From Amphiura filiformis (Eukaryota; Echinodermata; Ophiuroidea; Amphilepidida; Amphiuridae), in contig NC_092642.1 in the NCBI RefSeq assembly GCF_039555335.1, positions 12,374,743 to 12,438,742 of the forward strand: 64,000 bases of DNA. Direction: 5' to 3'. Positions 15,301 through 30,300 of the stretch are shown here, piece after piece. The first letter of the stretch is position 1. Each line of letters begins with the position of its first letter. A program made the position numbers and the translations under genes. The notes beneath the pieces were generated by a model that saw only the letters and a program-made list of their open reading frames with translations, was not told where the DNA came from and did not search any database.

Positions 15301-18300
15301 GGCAATTTACAATATTGTCCTCATCTACACATGGCAGCTATTGCACTTACCTACTTCTAGCACTGAGCAGTCGACATTTCATTCAATGCTATTGTTGATG
15401 TTGATATCGTGTCAGGATGGCCGAGTGGTCTAAGGCGCCAGACTCAAGGGTTAGTCCTTATACGCCATATTTGTGATGTAGTGTGGATTCTGGTCTCCGA
15501 ATGGAGGCGTGTGTTCGAATCCCACTACTGACACTTATTTTTGCTTTCATTATCATTTTGTCCGGAATTCACTGCAAAAACTTATGTAGATATTATAAAT
15601 TGATTTAAATGTCTTTTGTGCGTAATTATAGAGGGCCAGGGGATTCACTCTATCATTAAAAAAATTATTTGAAGAAGTCAAAGAGCCCTAAGAATAAAAA
15701 CTGTAGTGTAATTCACGCCAGACACAATTTCTTTATATGATAAAAATTAATTTTTGTAATCGATCAAAAACAAACGTTTTATATCAATTTTAAATTTAGC
15801 CTGAATCCGTAAATATGGTACCTCTCGCCCTTTTTTAGGTCATTTTTTATTCTTAGCTTCCATGATTAAAACATAAAAAATATAATCAGTTCACATCTGC
15901 TTTTAATAACGAAAGATATTTGCTTTTTCCTTTTTTTCTTTGAAAGAGTAAAACAAATTTTAATGCGCAAAATAAGTCATCAAAATGAAATCGCCTTACG
16001 AGAAAAACACCCAAACACACAAAGATTATATTTCTTCATATTCAAGAAATTTATGATCCCCTTTCGACCGGCAGATTAAAAAAAAAAAAAAAAATCACAA
16101 TAGATATTTTCTAAATATAGAAAACATAGAAACAACATTGTTCTTTTTATGCTCTTAGTATTTATTGCTCACTAAATCATACAAGATGGTTTTTTTCTTC
16201 AGTGTTGAAGGGGCCAAGTCTTGAAAGTTGAACTTTATTTCAAAACATATATGAAAAAGAATTCTAATGCATTCTAAGCCGTGTATAGAGAAAATTAAAA
16301 ATAAAGAAATCGTTTCATTGTCATAGTGGTTTCCGTAGTGTAGTGGTTATCACGTGCGCTTTACACGCGCAAGGTCCCTGGTTCGAGCCCAGGCGGAAAC
16401 ATTTTTTATTCTCAGCTTCCATGATTAAAACATAAAAAATATAATCAGTTCACATCTGCTTTTAATAACGAAAGATATAAAGATATTGTGCTTATTTTCC
16501 TTCTCTTTGAAAAAATATATGGTCTCATTCCTTCACGCACATTTCGATTTCGATTTACCTCCGAGGAAAGGAAGTATTTAGGGGCTGTGTATTAATGCGC
16601 GCTACGAGAAACAAACTTGTTTTCTTGGGGCCTTAGCACTATTATTTAAGTACTGCATTCTAAGCCGTGTATATAGAAAATTAAATGTAAAGAAATCGTT
16701 TAATTGTCACAGTGGTTTCCGTAGTGTAGTGGTTATCACGTGCGCCTAACACGCGCAAGGTCCCTGGTTCGAGCCCAGGCGGAAACATTAGTGTAGTGGT
16801 TATCACGTGCGCCTCACACGCGCAAGGTCCCTGTTTCGAGCCCAGGCGGAAACATTTTTTATTCTCAGCTTCCATGATTAAAACATAAAAAATATAATCA
16901 GTTCACATCTGCTTTTAATAACGAAAGGTATAAAGATATAGTGCTTATTTTCTTTCTCTTTGAAAAAATATATGGTCTCATACCTTCACGCACATTTCGA
17001 TTTCGATTTACCTCCGAAGAAAGGAAGTATTTATGGTCTGTGTATTAATGCGCGCTACGAGAAACAAACTTGTTTTCCTGGGGCCTTAGCACTATTATTT
17101 AAGTACTGCATTCTAAGCCATGTATAGAGAAAATTAAAAATAAAGAAATCGTTTCATTGTCATAGTGGTTTCCGTAGTGTAGTGGTTATCACGTGCGCTT
17201 TACGCGCGCAAGGTCCCTGGTTCGAGCCCAGGCGGAAACATTTTTTATTCTCAGCTACCATGATTAAAACATAAAAAATATAATCAGTTCACATCTGCTT
17301 TTAATAACGAAAGATATTAAGATATTGTGCTTATTTTCTTTCTCTTTGAAAAAATATATGGTCTCATTCCTTCACGCACATTTCGATTTCGATTTACCTC
17401 CGAAGAAAGGAAGTATTTAGGGGCTGTGTATTAATGCGCGCTACGAGAAACAAACTTGTTTTCTTGGGGCCTTAGCACTATTATTTAAGTACTGCATTCT
17501 AAGCCATGTATAGAGAAAATTAAAAATAAAGAAACCGTTTCATTGTCATAGTGGTTTCCGTCGTGTAGTGGTTATCACGTGCGCTTTACACGCGCAAGGT
17601 CCCTGGTTCGAGCCCAGGCGGAAACATTTTTTATTCTCAGCTACCATGATTAAAACATAAAAAATATAATCAGTTCACGTCTGCTTTTAATAACGAAAGA
17701 TATTAAGATATTGTGCTTATTTTCTTTCTCTTTGAAAAAATATATGGTCTCATTCCTTCACGCACATTTCGATTTACCTCCGAAGAAAGGAAGTATTTAT
17801 GGTCTGTGTATTAATGCGCGCTACGAGAAACAAACTTGTTTTCTTGGGGCCTTAGCACTATTATTTAAGTACTGCATTCTAAGCCATGTATAGAGAAAAT
17901 TAAAAATAAAGAAATCGTTTCATTGTCATAGTGGTTTCCGTAGTGTAGTGGTTATCACGTGCGCTTTACACGCGCAAGGTCCCTGGTTCGAGCCCAGGCG
18001 GAAACATTTTTTATTCTTAGCTTCCATGATTAAAACATAAAAAATATAATCAGTTCACATCTGCTTTTAATAACGAAAGATATTTGCTTTTTCCTTTTTT
18101 TCTTTGAAAGAGTAAAACAAATTCTAATGCGCAAAATAAGTCATCAAAAATGAAATCGCCTTACGAGAAACACACCCACACACACAAAGATTATATTTCT
18201 TCATATTCAAGAAATTTATGATTCCCTTTCGACCGGCAGATTTAAAATGTAAAAAAAAATCACAATAGATATTTTCTATTATATAATCAGATCACATCTG

Positions 18301-21300
18301 CTTTTAATAACGAAAGATATTTGCTTTTTCCTTTTTTCTTTGAAAGAGTAAAACAAATTCTAATGCACAAAATAAGTCATCAAAAATGAAATCGCCGTAC
18401 GAGAAACACACCCACACACACAAAGATTATATTTCTTCATATTCAAGAAATTTATGATTCCCTTTCGACCGGCAGATTTAAAAAGTAAAAAAAAAATCAC
18501 AATAGATATTTTCTAAATATTGAAAACATAGAAACAACATTGTTCTTTTATGCTCTTAGTATTGATTGCTCACTAAATTATACAAGGTGGTCTTTTCTTC
18601 AGTGTTGAAAGGGCCAAGTCTTGAAAGTTGAACATTATTTAAAAATATTTCTGAAAAAGAATTCTAATGCGCAAAATAAGCCGTCAAAAATGAAATGCGC
18701 GCTACGAGAAACAAACTTGTTTTCTTGGGGCCTTAGCCCTATTATATAAGTACTGCATTCTAAGCCGTGTAGAGAAAATTAAAATAAAGAAATCGTTTCA
18801 TTGTCATAGTGGTTTCCGTAGTGTAGTGGTTATCACGTGCGCTTTACACGCGCAAGGTCCCTGGTTCGAGCCCAGGCGGAAACATTTTTTTATTCTCAGC
18901 TTCCATGATTAAAACATAAAAAATATAATCAGTTCACATCTGCTTTTAATAACGAAAGATATAAAGATATTGTGCTTATTTTCCTTCTCTTTGAAAAAAT
19001 ATATGGTCTCATTCCTTCACGCACATTTCGATTTCGATTTACCTCCGAGGAAAGGAAGTATTTAGGGGCTGTGTATTAATGCGCGCTACGAGAAACAAAC
19101 TTGTTTTCTTGGGGCCTTAGCACTATTATATAAGTACTGCATTCTAAGCCGTGTATATAGAAAATTAAATGTAAAGAAATCGTTTAATTGTCACGGTGGT
19201 TTCCGTAGTGTAGTGGTTATCACGTGCGCCTAACACGCGCAAGGTCCCTGGTTCGAGCCCAGGCGGAAACATTTTTTATTCTTAGCTTCCATGATTAAAA
19301 CATAAAAAATATAATCAGTTCACATCTGCTTTTAATAACGAAAGATATTTGCTTTTTCCTTTTTTTCTTTGAAAGAGTAAAACAAATTCTAATGCGCAAA
19401 ATAAGTCATCAAAAATGAAATCGCCTTACGAGAAACACACCCACACACACAAAGATTATATTTCTTCATATTCAAGAAATTTATGATCCCCTTTCGACCG
19501 GCAGATTTAAAAAGTAAAAAAAAATCACAATAGATATTTTCTAAATATAGAAAACATAGAAACAACATTGTTCTTTTATGCTCTTATTATTTATTGCTCA
19601 CTAAATCATACAAGATGGTTTTTTCTTCAGTGTTGAAGGGACAAGTCTTGAAAGTTGTACTTTATTTCAAAACATATATGAAAAAGAATTCTAATGCGGA
19701 AAAGAAGCCGTCAAAAATGAAATGCGCGCTATGAGAAACAAACTTGTTTTCTTGGAGCCTTAGCCCTATTATTTAACTAAACCATGTATAGAGAAAATTA
19801 AAAATAAAGAAATCGTTTCATTGTCACAGTGGTTTCCGTAGTGTAGTGGTTATCACGTGCGCCTCACACGCGCAAGGTCCCTGGTTCGAGCCCAGGCGGA
19901 AACATTTTTATTCTCAGCTTCCATGATTAAAACATAAAAATATAATCAGTTCACATCTGCTTTTAATAACGAAAACTATAAAGATATTGTGCTTATTTTC
20001 TTTCTCTTTGAAAAAATATATGGTCTCATACCTTCACGCACATTTCGATTTCGATTTACCTCCGAAGAAAGGAAGTATTTATGGTCTGTGTATTAATGCG
20101 CGCTACGAGAAACAAATTTGTTTTCTTGGGGCCTTAGCACTATTATTTAAGTACTGCATTCTAAGCCATGTATAGAGAAAATTAAAAATAAAGAAATCGT
20201 TTCATTGTCATAGTGGTTTCCGTAGTGTAGTGGTTATCACGTGCGCCTTACACGCGCAAGGTCCCTGGTTCGAGCCCAGGCGGAAACATTTTTATTCTTA
20301 GCTTCCATGATTAAAACATAAAAAATATAATCAGTTCACATCTGCTTTTAATAACGAAAGATATTTGCTTTTTCCTTTTTTTCTTTGAAAGAGTAAAACA
20401 AATTCGAATGCGCAAAATAAGTCATCAAAAATGAAATCGCCTTACGAGAAACACACCCACACACACAAAGATTATATTTCTTCATATTCAAGAAATTTAT
20501 GATTCCTTTCGACCGGCAGATTTAAAATGTAAAAAAAAAATCACAATAGATATTTTCTATTATATAATCAGATCACATCTGCTTTTAATAACGAAAGATA
20601 TTTGCTTTTTCCTTTTTTCTTTGAAAGAGTAAAACAAATTCTAATGCACAAAATAAGTCATCAAAAATGAAATCGCCTTACGAAAACACACCCACACACA
20701 CAAAGATTATATTTCTTCATATTCAAGAAATTTATGATTCCCTTTCGACCGGCAGATTTAAAAAGTAAAAAAAAAATCACAATAGATATTTTCTAAATAT
20801 TGAAAACATAGAAACAACATTGTTCTTTTATGCTCTGAGTATTGATTGCTCACTAAATTATACAAGGTGGTCTTTTCTTCAGTGTTGAAGGGGCCAAGTC
20901 TTGAAAGTTGAACATTATTTAAAAATATATCTGAAAAAGAATTCTAATGCGCAAAATAAGCCGTCAAAAATGAAATGCGCGCTACGAGAAACAAACTTGT
21001 TTTCTTGGGGCCTTAGCACTATTATTTAAGTACTGCATTCTAAGCCGTGTATATAGAAAATTAAATGTAAAGAAATCGTTTAATTGTCACAGTGGTTTCC
21101 GTAGTGTAGTGGTTATCACGTGCGCCTAACACGCGCAAGGTCCCTGGTTCGAGCCCAGGCGGAAACATTTTTTATTCTTAGCTTCCATGATTAAAACATA
21201 AAAAATATAATCAGTTCACATCTGCTTTTAATAACGAAAGATATTTGCTTTTTCCTTTTTTTCTTTGAAAGAGTAAAACAAATTCTAATGCGCAAAATAA

Positions 21301-24300
21301 GTCATCAAAAATGAAATCGCCTTACGAGAAACACACCCCCACACACAAAGATTATATTTCTTCATATTCAAGAAATTTATGATCCCCTTTCGACCGGCAG
21401 ATTTAAAAAGTAAAAACAAATCACAATAGATATTTTTTAAATATAGAAAACATAGAAACAACATTGTTCTTTTATGCTCTTAGTATTTATTGCTCACTAA
21501 ATCATACAAGATGGTTTTTCTTCAGTGTTGAAGGGGCCAAGTATTGAAAGTTGTACTTTATTTCAAAACATATATGAAAAAGAATTCTAATGCGGAAAAG
21601 AAGCCGTCAAAAATGAAATGCGCGCTATGAGAAACAAACTTGTTTTCTTGGGGCCATAGCCCTATTATTTAAGTACTGCATTCTAAACCACGTATAGAGA
21701 AAATTAAAAATAAAGAAATCGTTTCATTGTCACAGTGGTTTCCGTAGTGTAGTGGTTATCACGTGCGCCTCACACGCGCAAGGTCCCTGGTTCAAGCCCA
21801 GGCGGAAACATTTTTTATTCTCAGCTTCCATGATTAAAACATAAAAAATATAATCAGTTCACATCTGCTTTTAATAACGAAAACTATAAAGATATTGTGC
21901 TTATTTTCTTTCTCTTTGAAAAATGGTCTCATACCTTCACGCACATTTCGATTTCGATTTACCTCCGAAGAAAGGAAGTATTTATGGTCTGTGTATTAAT
22001 GCGCGCTACGAGAAACAAATTTGTTTTCTTGGGGCCTTAGCACTATTATTTAAGTACTGCATTCTAAGCCATGTATAGAGAAAATTAAAAATAAAGAAAT
22101 CGTTTCATTGTCATAGTGGTTTCCGTAGTGTAGTGGTTATCACGTGCGCTTTACACGCGCAAGGTCCCTGGTTCGAGCCCAGGCGGAAGCATTTTTTATT
22201 CTTAGCTTCCATGATTAAAACATAAAAAATATAATCAGTTCACATCTGCTTTTAATAACGAAAGATATTTGCTTTTTCCTTTTTTTTTTTTGAAAGAGTA
22301 AAACAAATTCGAATGCGCAAAATAAGTCATCAAAAATGAAATCGCCTTACGAGAAACACACCCACACACACAAAGATTATATTTCTTCATATTCAAGAAA
22401 TTTATGATTCCTTTCGACCGGCAGATTTAAAATGTAAAAAAAAATCACAATAGATATTTTCTATTATATAATCAGATCACATCTGCTTTTAATAACGAAA
22501 GATATTTGCTTTTTCCTTTTTCTTTGAAAGAGTAAAACAAATTCTAATGCACAAAATAAGTCATCAAAAATGAAATCGCCTTACGAGAAACACACCCACA
22601 CACACAAAGATTATATTTCTTCATATTCAAGAAATTTATGATTCCCTTTCGACCGGCAGATTTAAAAAGTAAAAAAAAAATCACAATAGATATTTTCTAA
22701 ATATTGAAAACATAGAAACAACATTGTTCTTTTATGCTCTGAGTATTGATTGCTCACTAAATTATACAAGGTGGTCTTTTCTTCAGTGTTGAAGGGCCAA
22801 GTCTTGAAAGTTGAACATTATTTAAAAATATATCTGAAAAAGAATTCTAATGCGCAAAATAAGCCGTCAAAAATGAATTGCGCGCTACGAGAGACAAACT
22901 TGTTTTCTTGGGGCCTTAGCCCTATTATATAAGTACTGCATTCTAAGCCGTGTATAGAGAAAAATAAAAATAAAGAAATCGTTTCATTGTCATAGTGGTT
23001 TCCGTAGTGTAGTGGTTATCACGTGCGCTTTACACGCGCAAGGTCCCTGGTTCGAGCCCAGGCGGAAACATTTTTTATTCTCAGCTTCCATGATTAAAAC
23101 ATAAAAAATATAATCAGTTCACATCTGCTTTTAATAACGTAAGATATAAAGATATTGTGCTTATTTTCCTTCTCTTTGAAAAAATATATGGTCTCATTCA
23201 TTCACGCACATTTCGATTTCGATTTACCTCCGAGGAAAGGAAGTATGTAGGGGCTGTGTATTAATGCGCGCTACGAGAAACAAACTTGTTTTCTTGGGGC
23301 CTTAGCACTATTATTTAAGTACAGCATTCTAAGCCGTGTATAGAGAAAATTAAATGTAAAGAAATCGTTTAATTGTCACAGTGGTTTCCGTAGTGTAGTG
23401 GTTATCACGTGCGCCTAACACGCGCAACGTCCCTGGTTCGAGCCCAGGCGGAAACATTTTTTATTCTTAGCTTCCATGATTAAAACATAAAAATATATAA
23501 TCATTTCACATCTGCTTTTAATAACGAAAGATATTTGCTTTTTCCTTTTTTCTTTGAAAGAGTAAAACAAATTCCAATGCGCAAAATAAGTCATCAAAAT
23601 GAAATCGCCTTACGAGAAACACACCCCACACACAAAGATTATATTTCTTCATATTCAAGAAATTTATGATTCCTTTCGACCGAGCAGATTAAAAAAATAA
23701 AAAAAAAATCACAATAGATATTTTCTAAATATAGAAAACATAGAAACAACATTGTTCTTTTATGCTCTTAGTATTTATTGCTCACTAAATCATACAAGAT
23801 GGTTTTTCCTTCAGTGTTGAAGGGGCCAAGTCTTGAAAGTTGTACTTTATTTCAAAACATATATGAAAAAAGAATTCTAATGCGGAAAAGAAGCCGTCAA
23901 AATGAAATGCGCGCTATGAGAAACAAACTTGTTTTCTTGGGGCCTTAGCCCTATTATTTAAGTACTGCATTCTAAACCACGTATAGAGAAAATTAAAAAT
24001 AAAGAAATCGTTTCATTGTCACAGTGGTTTCCGTAGTGTAGTGGTTATCACGTGCGCCTCACACGCGCAAGGTCCCTGGTTCGAGCCCAGGCGGAAACAT
24101 TTTTTATTCTCAGCTTCCATGATTAAAACATAAAAAATATAATCAGTTCACATCTGCTTTTAATAACGAAAACTATAAAGATATTGTGCTTATTTTCTTT
24201 CTCTTTGAAAAAATATATGGTCTCATACCTTCACGCACATTTCGATTTCGATTTACCTCCGAAGAAAGGAAGTATTTATGGTCTGTGTATTAATGCGCGC

Positions 24301-27300
24301 TACGAGAAACAAATTTGTTTTCTTGGGGCCTTAGCACTATTATTTAAGTACTGCATTCTAAGCCATGTATAGAGAAAATTAAAAATAAAGAAATCGTTTC
24401 ATTGTCATAGTGGTTTCCGTAGTGTAGTGGTTATCACGTGCGCTTTACACGCGCAAGGTCCCTGGTTCGAGCCCAGGCGGAAACATTTTTATTCTTAGCT
24501 TCCATGATTAAAACATAAAAATATAATCAGTTCACATCTGCTTTTAATAACGAAAGATATTTGCTTTTTTCCTTTTTTCTTTGAAAGAGTAAAACAAATT
24601 CGAATGCGCAAAATAAGTCATCAAAATGAAATCGCCTTACGAGAAACACACCCACACACACAAAGATTATATTTCTTCATATTCAAGAAATTTATGATTC
24701 CTTTCGACCGGCAGATTTAAAATGTAAAAAAAAAAATCACAATAGATATTTTCTATTATATAATCAGATCACATCTGCTTTTAATAACGAAAGATATTTG
24801 CTTTTTCCTTTTTTCTTTGAAAGAGTAAAACAAATTCTAATGCACAAAATAAGTCATCAAAAATGAAATCGCCTTACGAGAAACACACCCACACACACAA
24901 AGATTATATTTCTTCATATTCAAGAAATTTATGATTCCCTTTCGACCGGCAGATTTAAAAGTAAAAAAAAATCACAATAGATATTTTCTAAATATTGAAA
25001 ACATAGAAACAACATTGTTCTTTTATGCTCTGAGTATTGATTGCTCACTAAATTATACAAGGTGGTCTTTTCTTCAGTGTTGAAGGGGCCAAGTCTTGAA
25101 AGTTGAACATTATTTAAAAATATATCTGAAAAAGAATTCTAATGCGCAAAAAAGCCGTCAAAAATGAAATGCGCGCTACGAGAAACAAACTTGTTTTCTT
25201 GGGGCCTTAGCCCTATTATATAAGTACTGCATTCTAAGCCGTGTATAGAGAAAAATAAAAATAAAGAAATCGTTTCATTGTCATAGTGGTTTCCGTAGTG
25301 TAGTGGTTATCACGTGCGCTTTACACGCGCAAGGTCCCTGGTTCGAGCCCAGGCGGAAACATTTTTTATTCTCAGCTTCCATGATTAAAACATAAAAAAT
25401 ATAATCAGTTCACATCTGCTTTTAATAACGTAAGATATAAAGATATTGTGCTTATTTTCCTTCTCTTTGAAGAAAATATATGGTCTCATTCATTCACGCA
25501 CATTTCGATTTCGATTTACCTCCGAGGAAAGGAAGTATGTAGGGGCTGTGTATTAATGCGCGCTACGAGAAACAAACTTGTTTTCTTGGGGCCTTAGCAC
25601 TATTATTTAAGTACAGCATTCTAAGCCGTGTATAGAGAAAATTAAATGTAAAGAAATCGTTTAATTGTCACAGTGGTTTCCGTAGTGTAGTGGTTATCAC
25701 GTGCGCCTAACACGCGCAAGGTCCCTGGTTCGAGCCCAGGCGGAAACATTTTTTATTCTTAGCTTCCATGATTAAAACATAAAAAATATATAATCATTTC
25801 ACATCTGCTTTTAATAACGAAAGATATTTGCTTTTTCCTTTTTTTCTTTGAAAGAGTAAAACAAATTCCAATGCGCAAAATAAGTCATCAAAAATGAAAT
25901 CGCCTTACGAGAAACACACCCCCACACACAAAGATTATATTTCTTCATATTCAAGAAATTTATGATCCCCTTTCGACCGGCAGATTTAAAAAGTAAAAAC
26001 AAATCACAATAGATATTTTCTAAATATAGAAAACATAGAAACAACATTGTTCTTTTATGCTCTTAGTATTTATTGCTCACTAAATCATACAAGATGGTTT
26101 TTTCTTCAGTGTTGAAGGGGCTAAGTCTTGAAAGTTGTACTTTATTTCAAAACATATATGAAAAAGAATTCTAATGCGGAAAAGAAGCCGTCAAAAATGA
26201 AATGCGCGCTATGAGAAACAAACTTGTTTTCTTGGGGCCTTAGCACTATTATATAAGTACTGCATTCTAAACCACGTATAGAGAAAATTAAAAATAAAGA
26301 AATCGTTTCATTGTCACAGTGGTTTCCGTAGTGTAGTGGTTATCACGTGCGCCTCACACGCGCAAGGTCCCTGGTTCGAGCCCAGGCGGAAACATTTTTT
26401 ATTCTCAGCTTCCATGATTAAAACATAAAAAATATAATCAGTTCACATCTGCTTTTAATAACGAAAACTATAAAGATATTGTGCTTATTTTCTTTCTCTT
26501 TGAAAAAATATATGGTCTCATACCTTCACGCACATTTCGATTTCGATTTACCTCCGAAGAAAGGAAGTATTTATGGTCTGTGTATTAATGCGCGCTACGA
26601 GAAACAAATTTGTTTTCTTGGGGCCTTAGCACTATTATTTAAGTACTGCATTCTAAGCCATGTATAGAGAAAATTAAAAATAAAGAAATCGTTTCATTGT
26701 CATAGTGGTTTCCGTAGTGTAGTGAAGTTATCACGTGCGCCTTACACGCGCAAGGTCCCTGGTTCGAGCCCAGGCGGAAACATTTTTTATTCTTAGCTTC
26801 CATGATTAAAACATAAAAAATATATTCAGTTCACATCTGCTTTTAATAACGAAAGATATTTGCTTTTTCCCTTTTTTTCTTTGAAAGAGTAAAACAAATT
26901 CCAATGCGCAAAATAAGTCATCAAAAATGAAATCGCCTTACGAGAAACACACCCCACACACAAAGATTATATTTCTTCATATTCAAGAAATTTATGATCC
27001 CCTTTCGACCGGCAAATTTAAAAAGTAAAAACAAATCACAATAGATATTTTCTAAATATAGAAAACATAGAAACAACATTGTTCTTTTATGCTCTTAGTA
27101 TTTATTGCTCACTAAATATAGGCAACATCATAGCACCGAAACAGCCATCCTACGTGTTCAGAATGATATATTATCTGCTCTTGATCGACGGAAAGAGGCT
27201 ATGCTAGTCCTTTTAGATTTTTCGGCGGCTTTTGACACGATCGACCATGGTATGTTGCTAGACCGTCTATGTACACGCTATGGAATAAAAGGTACAGCTT

Positions 27301-30300
27301 TAAACTGGATCGAGTCTTACATGGCTGATCGTACGCAATCGGTTCTGATAGACGACGTGCAATCTGATCCTCTTCCATTATCTTATGGTGTTCCGCAAGG
27401 GTCGGTAGCTGGGCCACTTTTGTTCACCCTGTACAGTGCGCCACTCCAGGATGTTATTGAGTCGCATGGCATCGACTGTGTTTTTTACGCAGATGACTCT
27501 CAGTTATACCTCGTTTTCAACCCTGAGGATCGTGATTCAGCTCTCCAAAAGTTGGAAGCATGTATTGCTGATATCAAAACATGGTGTGCATTTAATAAGC
27601 TAGTCCTCAATGATGACAAGACTGAGCTTATTCATTTTTGTTCCCGCTTCAACAGTTCATCCACATCTCCTGTTCAAGCGAAGCTATCCATTGGTGAGGT
27701 TGAAGTGTTGTCATCGCCAAGAGCGCGTAACCTCGGTGCCATCATGGACGCGTCTTTGTGCATGAGTGACCACGTAAATAATATCTGCAAGTCGGCGATG
27801 TTTGCTATCCGGAAGATCGGCCAGATCCGCCAATATTTGGATGAAAACACTGCCGCTAGACTCGTCCACGCCTTTGTAACATCTAGGCTTGACTCTGCAA
27901 ATTCTTTGTTGTACGGTTTAACGCATACCGAAGTCGCAAAAATCCAACGCGTGCAAAACACCGCAGCACGTTTAGTTTTATGCAAATCTCGCCGTGAGCA
28001 TATCACACCTTTACTACGCCAATTGCATTGGCTTCCTGTGGAATATAGAGCTATGTTTAAAATCCTTCTGCTCACCTTCAAGGCTATGAATGCCATGGCA
28101 CCTGGCTTCATTTGTGATCTCATACAACCTTATGTTCCTTCAAGACGATTAAGATCTTCGCGTGATAATCTACTGAAAACCAGTCGTCCGAGCACGAAGT
28201 TCTACGGAGAAAGAGCGTTTGCCTATGCCGCACCATCTCTTTGGAATCGCTTACCAACTGATATTCGCCAAGCAACAACTGTGCCGATGTTCAAATCACG
28301 CCTGAAAACTCATCTGTTCCGCCAATGTTTTAATTAGTGTTTTATAATATATTTCAATTTCCAGGGTGATGTGCTAGTAACCTCTCCCCTATATCATATT
28401 TTCCGCGATTTAATTTCCGTGCATTGTTCATCATATTTTTGCAACGTAATGGCGTTATATTTGCATTTCTACGTTTTTATCATCGAGAGATATTGTTTCT
28501 GCATTCCAAAATATTATGTGTTTTCTGTGCAATAATCACTAGAGTGAAGTGCTGGTAACCTCTCCTCTAGTGATCCTTATTTTTCGTCATCTCAATGATA
28601 TTCGCCAAGATACATCTCATTTGATATTCGCATTGCATTGCAACAACTCTACCGATGTTCAAATCACGCTAGAAACCCCATCCTTTCCGCCATTGTGTTA
28701 TTTAATGTTTTGTTATTTTCTACAAATGCCAGGGTGATGTGCTAGTAACCTCTCCCCTGGTATATTATATTATTTTGTTGGATTGCATTTCCGCGAATTA
28801 TTTTCCGTGCAAGATTGTTATCATCTCATTACATTTTACAACTCTTCATCACATACTCCGTGCATTATGGCCATCATCATTGTCTTCACACGCGCATTTT
28901 TCGAACATCATCTGAAATTGACTCTGACAATTATATTAATTTTTACTCAGTGTGTATATTTGATTTTTGTCATTTTTACTCTAATCATTTTGTATTATAA
29001 TTATATTCTCCTGCTTGTTTGATTTGTAATTTTTACAATGTTATTTGATTTTTGTAATTTTACAGGCCTATTATTGCTTTGATGCATAATACTTTCATTT
29101 TGTTTGATTTATGCTCTCGTGAATCTTGCTGTTGTGCATCCTAGCAAAGTATATCATTGTTTTTTGCATTTTGCACAGTTCGTTACTTGGTCTTCGCTCT
29201 CGTATTTTCCATTTCCTGTGCACACTGCATTTTTCGGTGTTAATTAGTATCATTTACTTTTTGCTTTGCATTACATTATTTCCCCATAATTGCTTTGTTG
29301 CTTTTGATGTATGCCCACTTGTTTCTTTTGGTTTTGCTCACATGATTGTTTTGTAGTGGGCCTACATTATTAGCTGTTTTAGTTTTTTGCTTTTCTTGTG
29401 CTTATTATTATGTTTGACAGATGGTATTTGCTTATTATTATGTTAGACCGATGGTATTTGCTTATTATTATATTAGACCGATGGTAATTGCATTGTTGTT
29501 ATTGTTTTGCTCTTGCTCGTTCACCTCTTCCTTTGCAATTCTCATCACGGTTTTTGTCTATATATTTTTTGGTAAATTTTGCTTCAAATATTTTCCTTTT
29601 TGCTTTCTGCACAGTTAATTTTTGTGGCCTTTGCTCTCGTGTTTCCGTTTCCTGTGCAGATTGCATTTTAGGTGTTAGTTTAAGTTTCTTTTTGCGCAGT
29701 TATATATTTTTTATTCATTCATATTGTTTGTTGCTCTTGGTGTACGCCCGCTCAGTTTTGATTGTTTTTTACTCTCGTGAATTTGTTGTGGCGGCCCTAC
29801 ATCATTTGCTTTTTGCTGTTAGCCAGTTGGTTAGTGCAATGTGTTTCTGCATCTGCTGCTCATTAATCATTCCTTCATTGCATTACCCATCTTGGTGTTA
29901 TTGTATTTTTCTTTTATCTTATATTATCTCGTGATTATCTTGTTTTTCATATTAATTTGTTTTTATGATAATGTTATCTGTACTTTTTATTGATGTTTTT
30001 ATATTTTATCTGTACTATTATATTTTGTTTTAATATTGTTCAGCGCTTTGTGATCTTGTTTGATGTAAATGCGCTTTATAAAAATAAAGTATTATTATTA
30101 TTATTATTATAAATCATACAAGATGGTTTTTTCTTCAGTGTTGAAGGGGCCAAGTCTTGAAAGTTGTACTTTATTTCAAAACATATGAAAAAGAATTCTA
30201 ATGCGGAAAAGAAGCCGTCAAAAATGAAATGCGCGCTATGAGAAACAAACTTGTTTTCTTGGGGCCTTAGCCCTATTATTTAAGTACTGCATTCTAAACC

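Noticed and set aside
27674-28123. 149-codon ORF on the minus strand
   Set aside because: It is the antisense of the LINE reverse transcriptase frame and shows no family motif.
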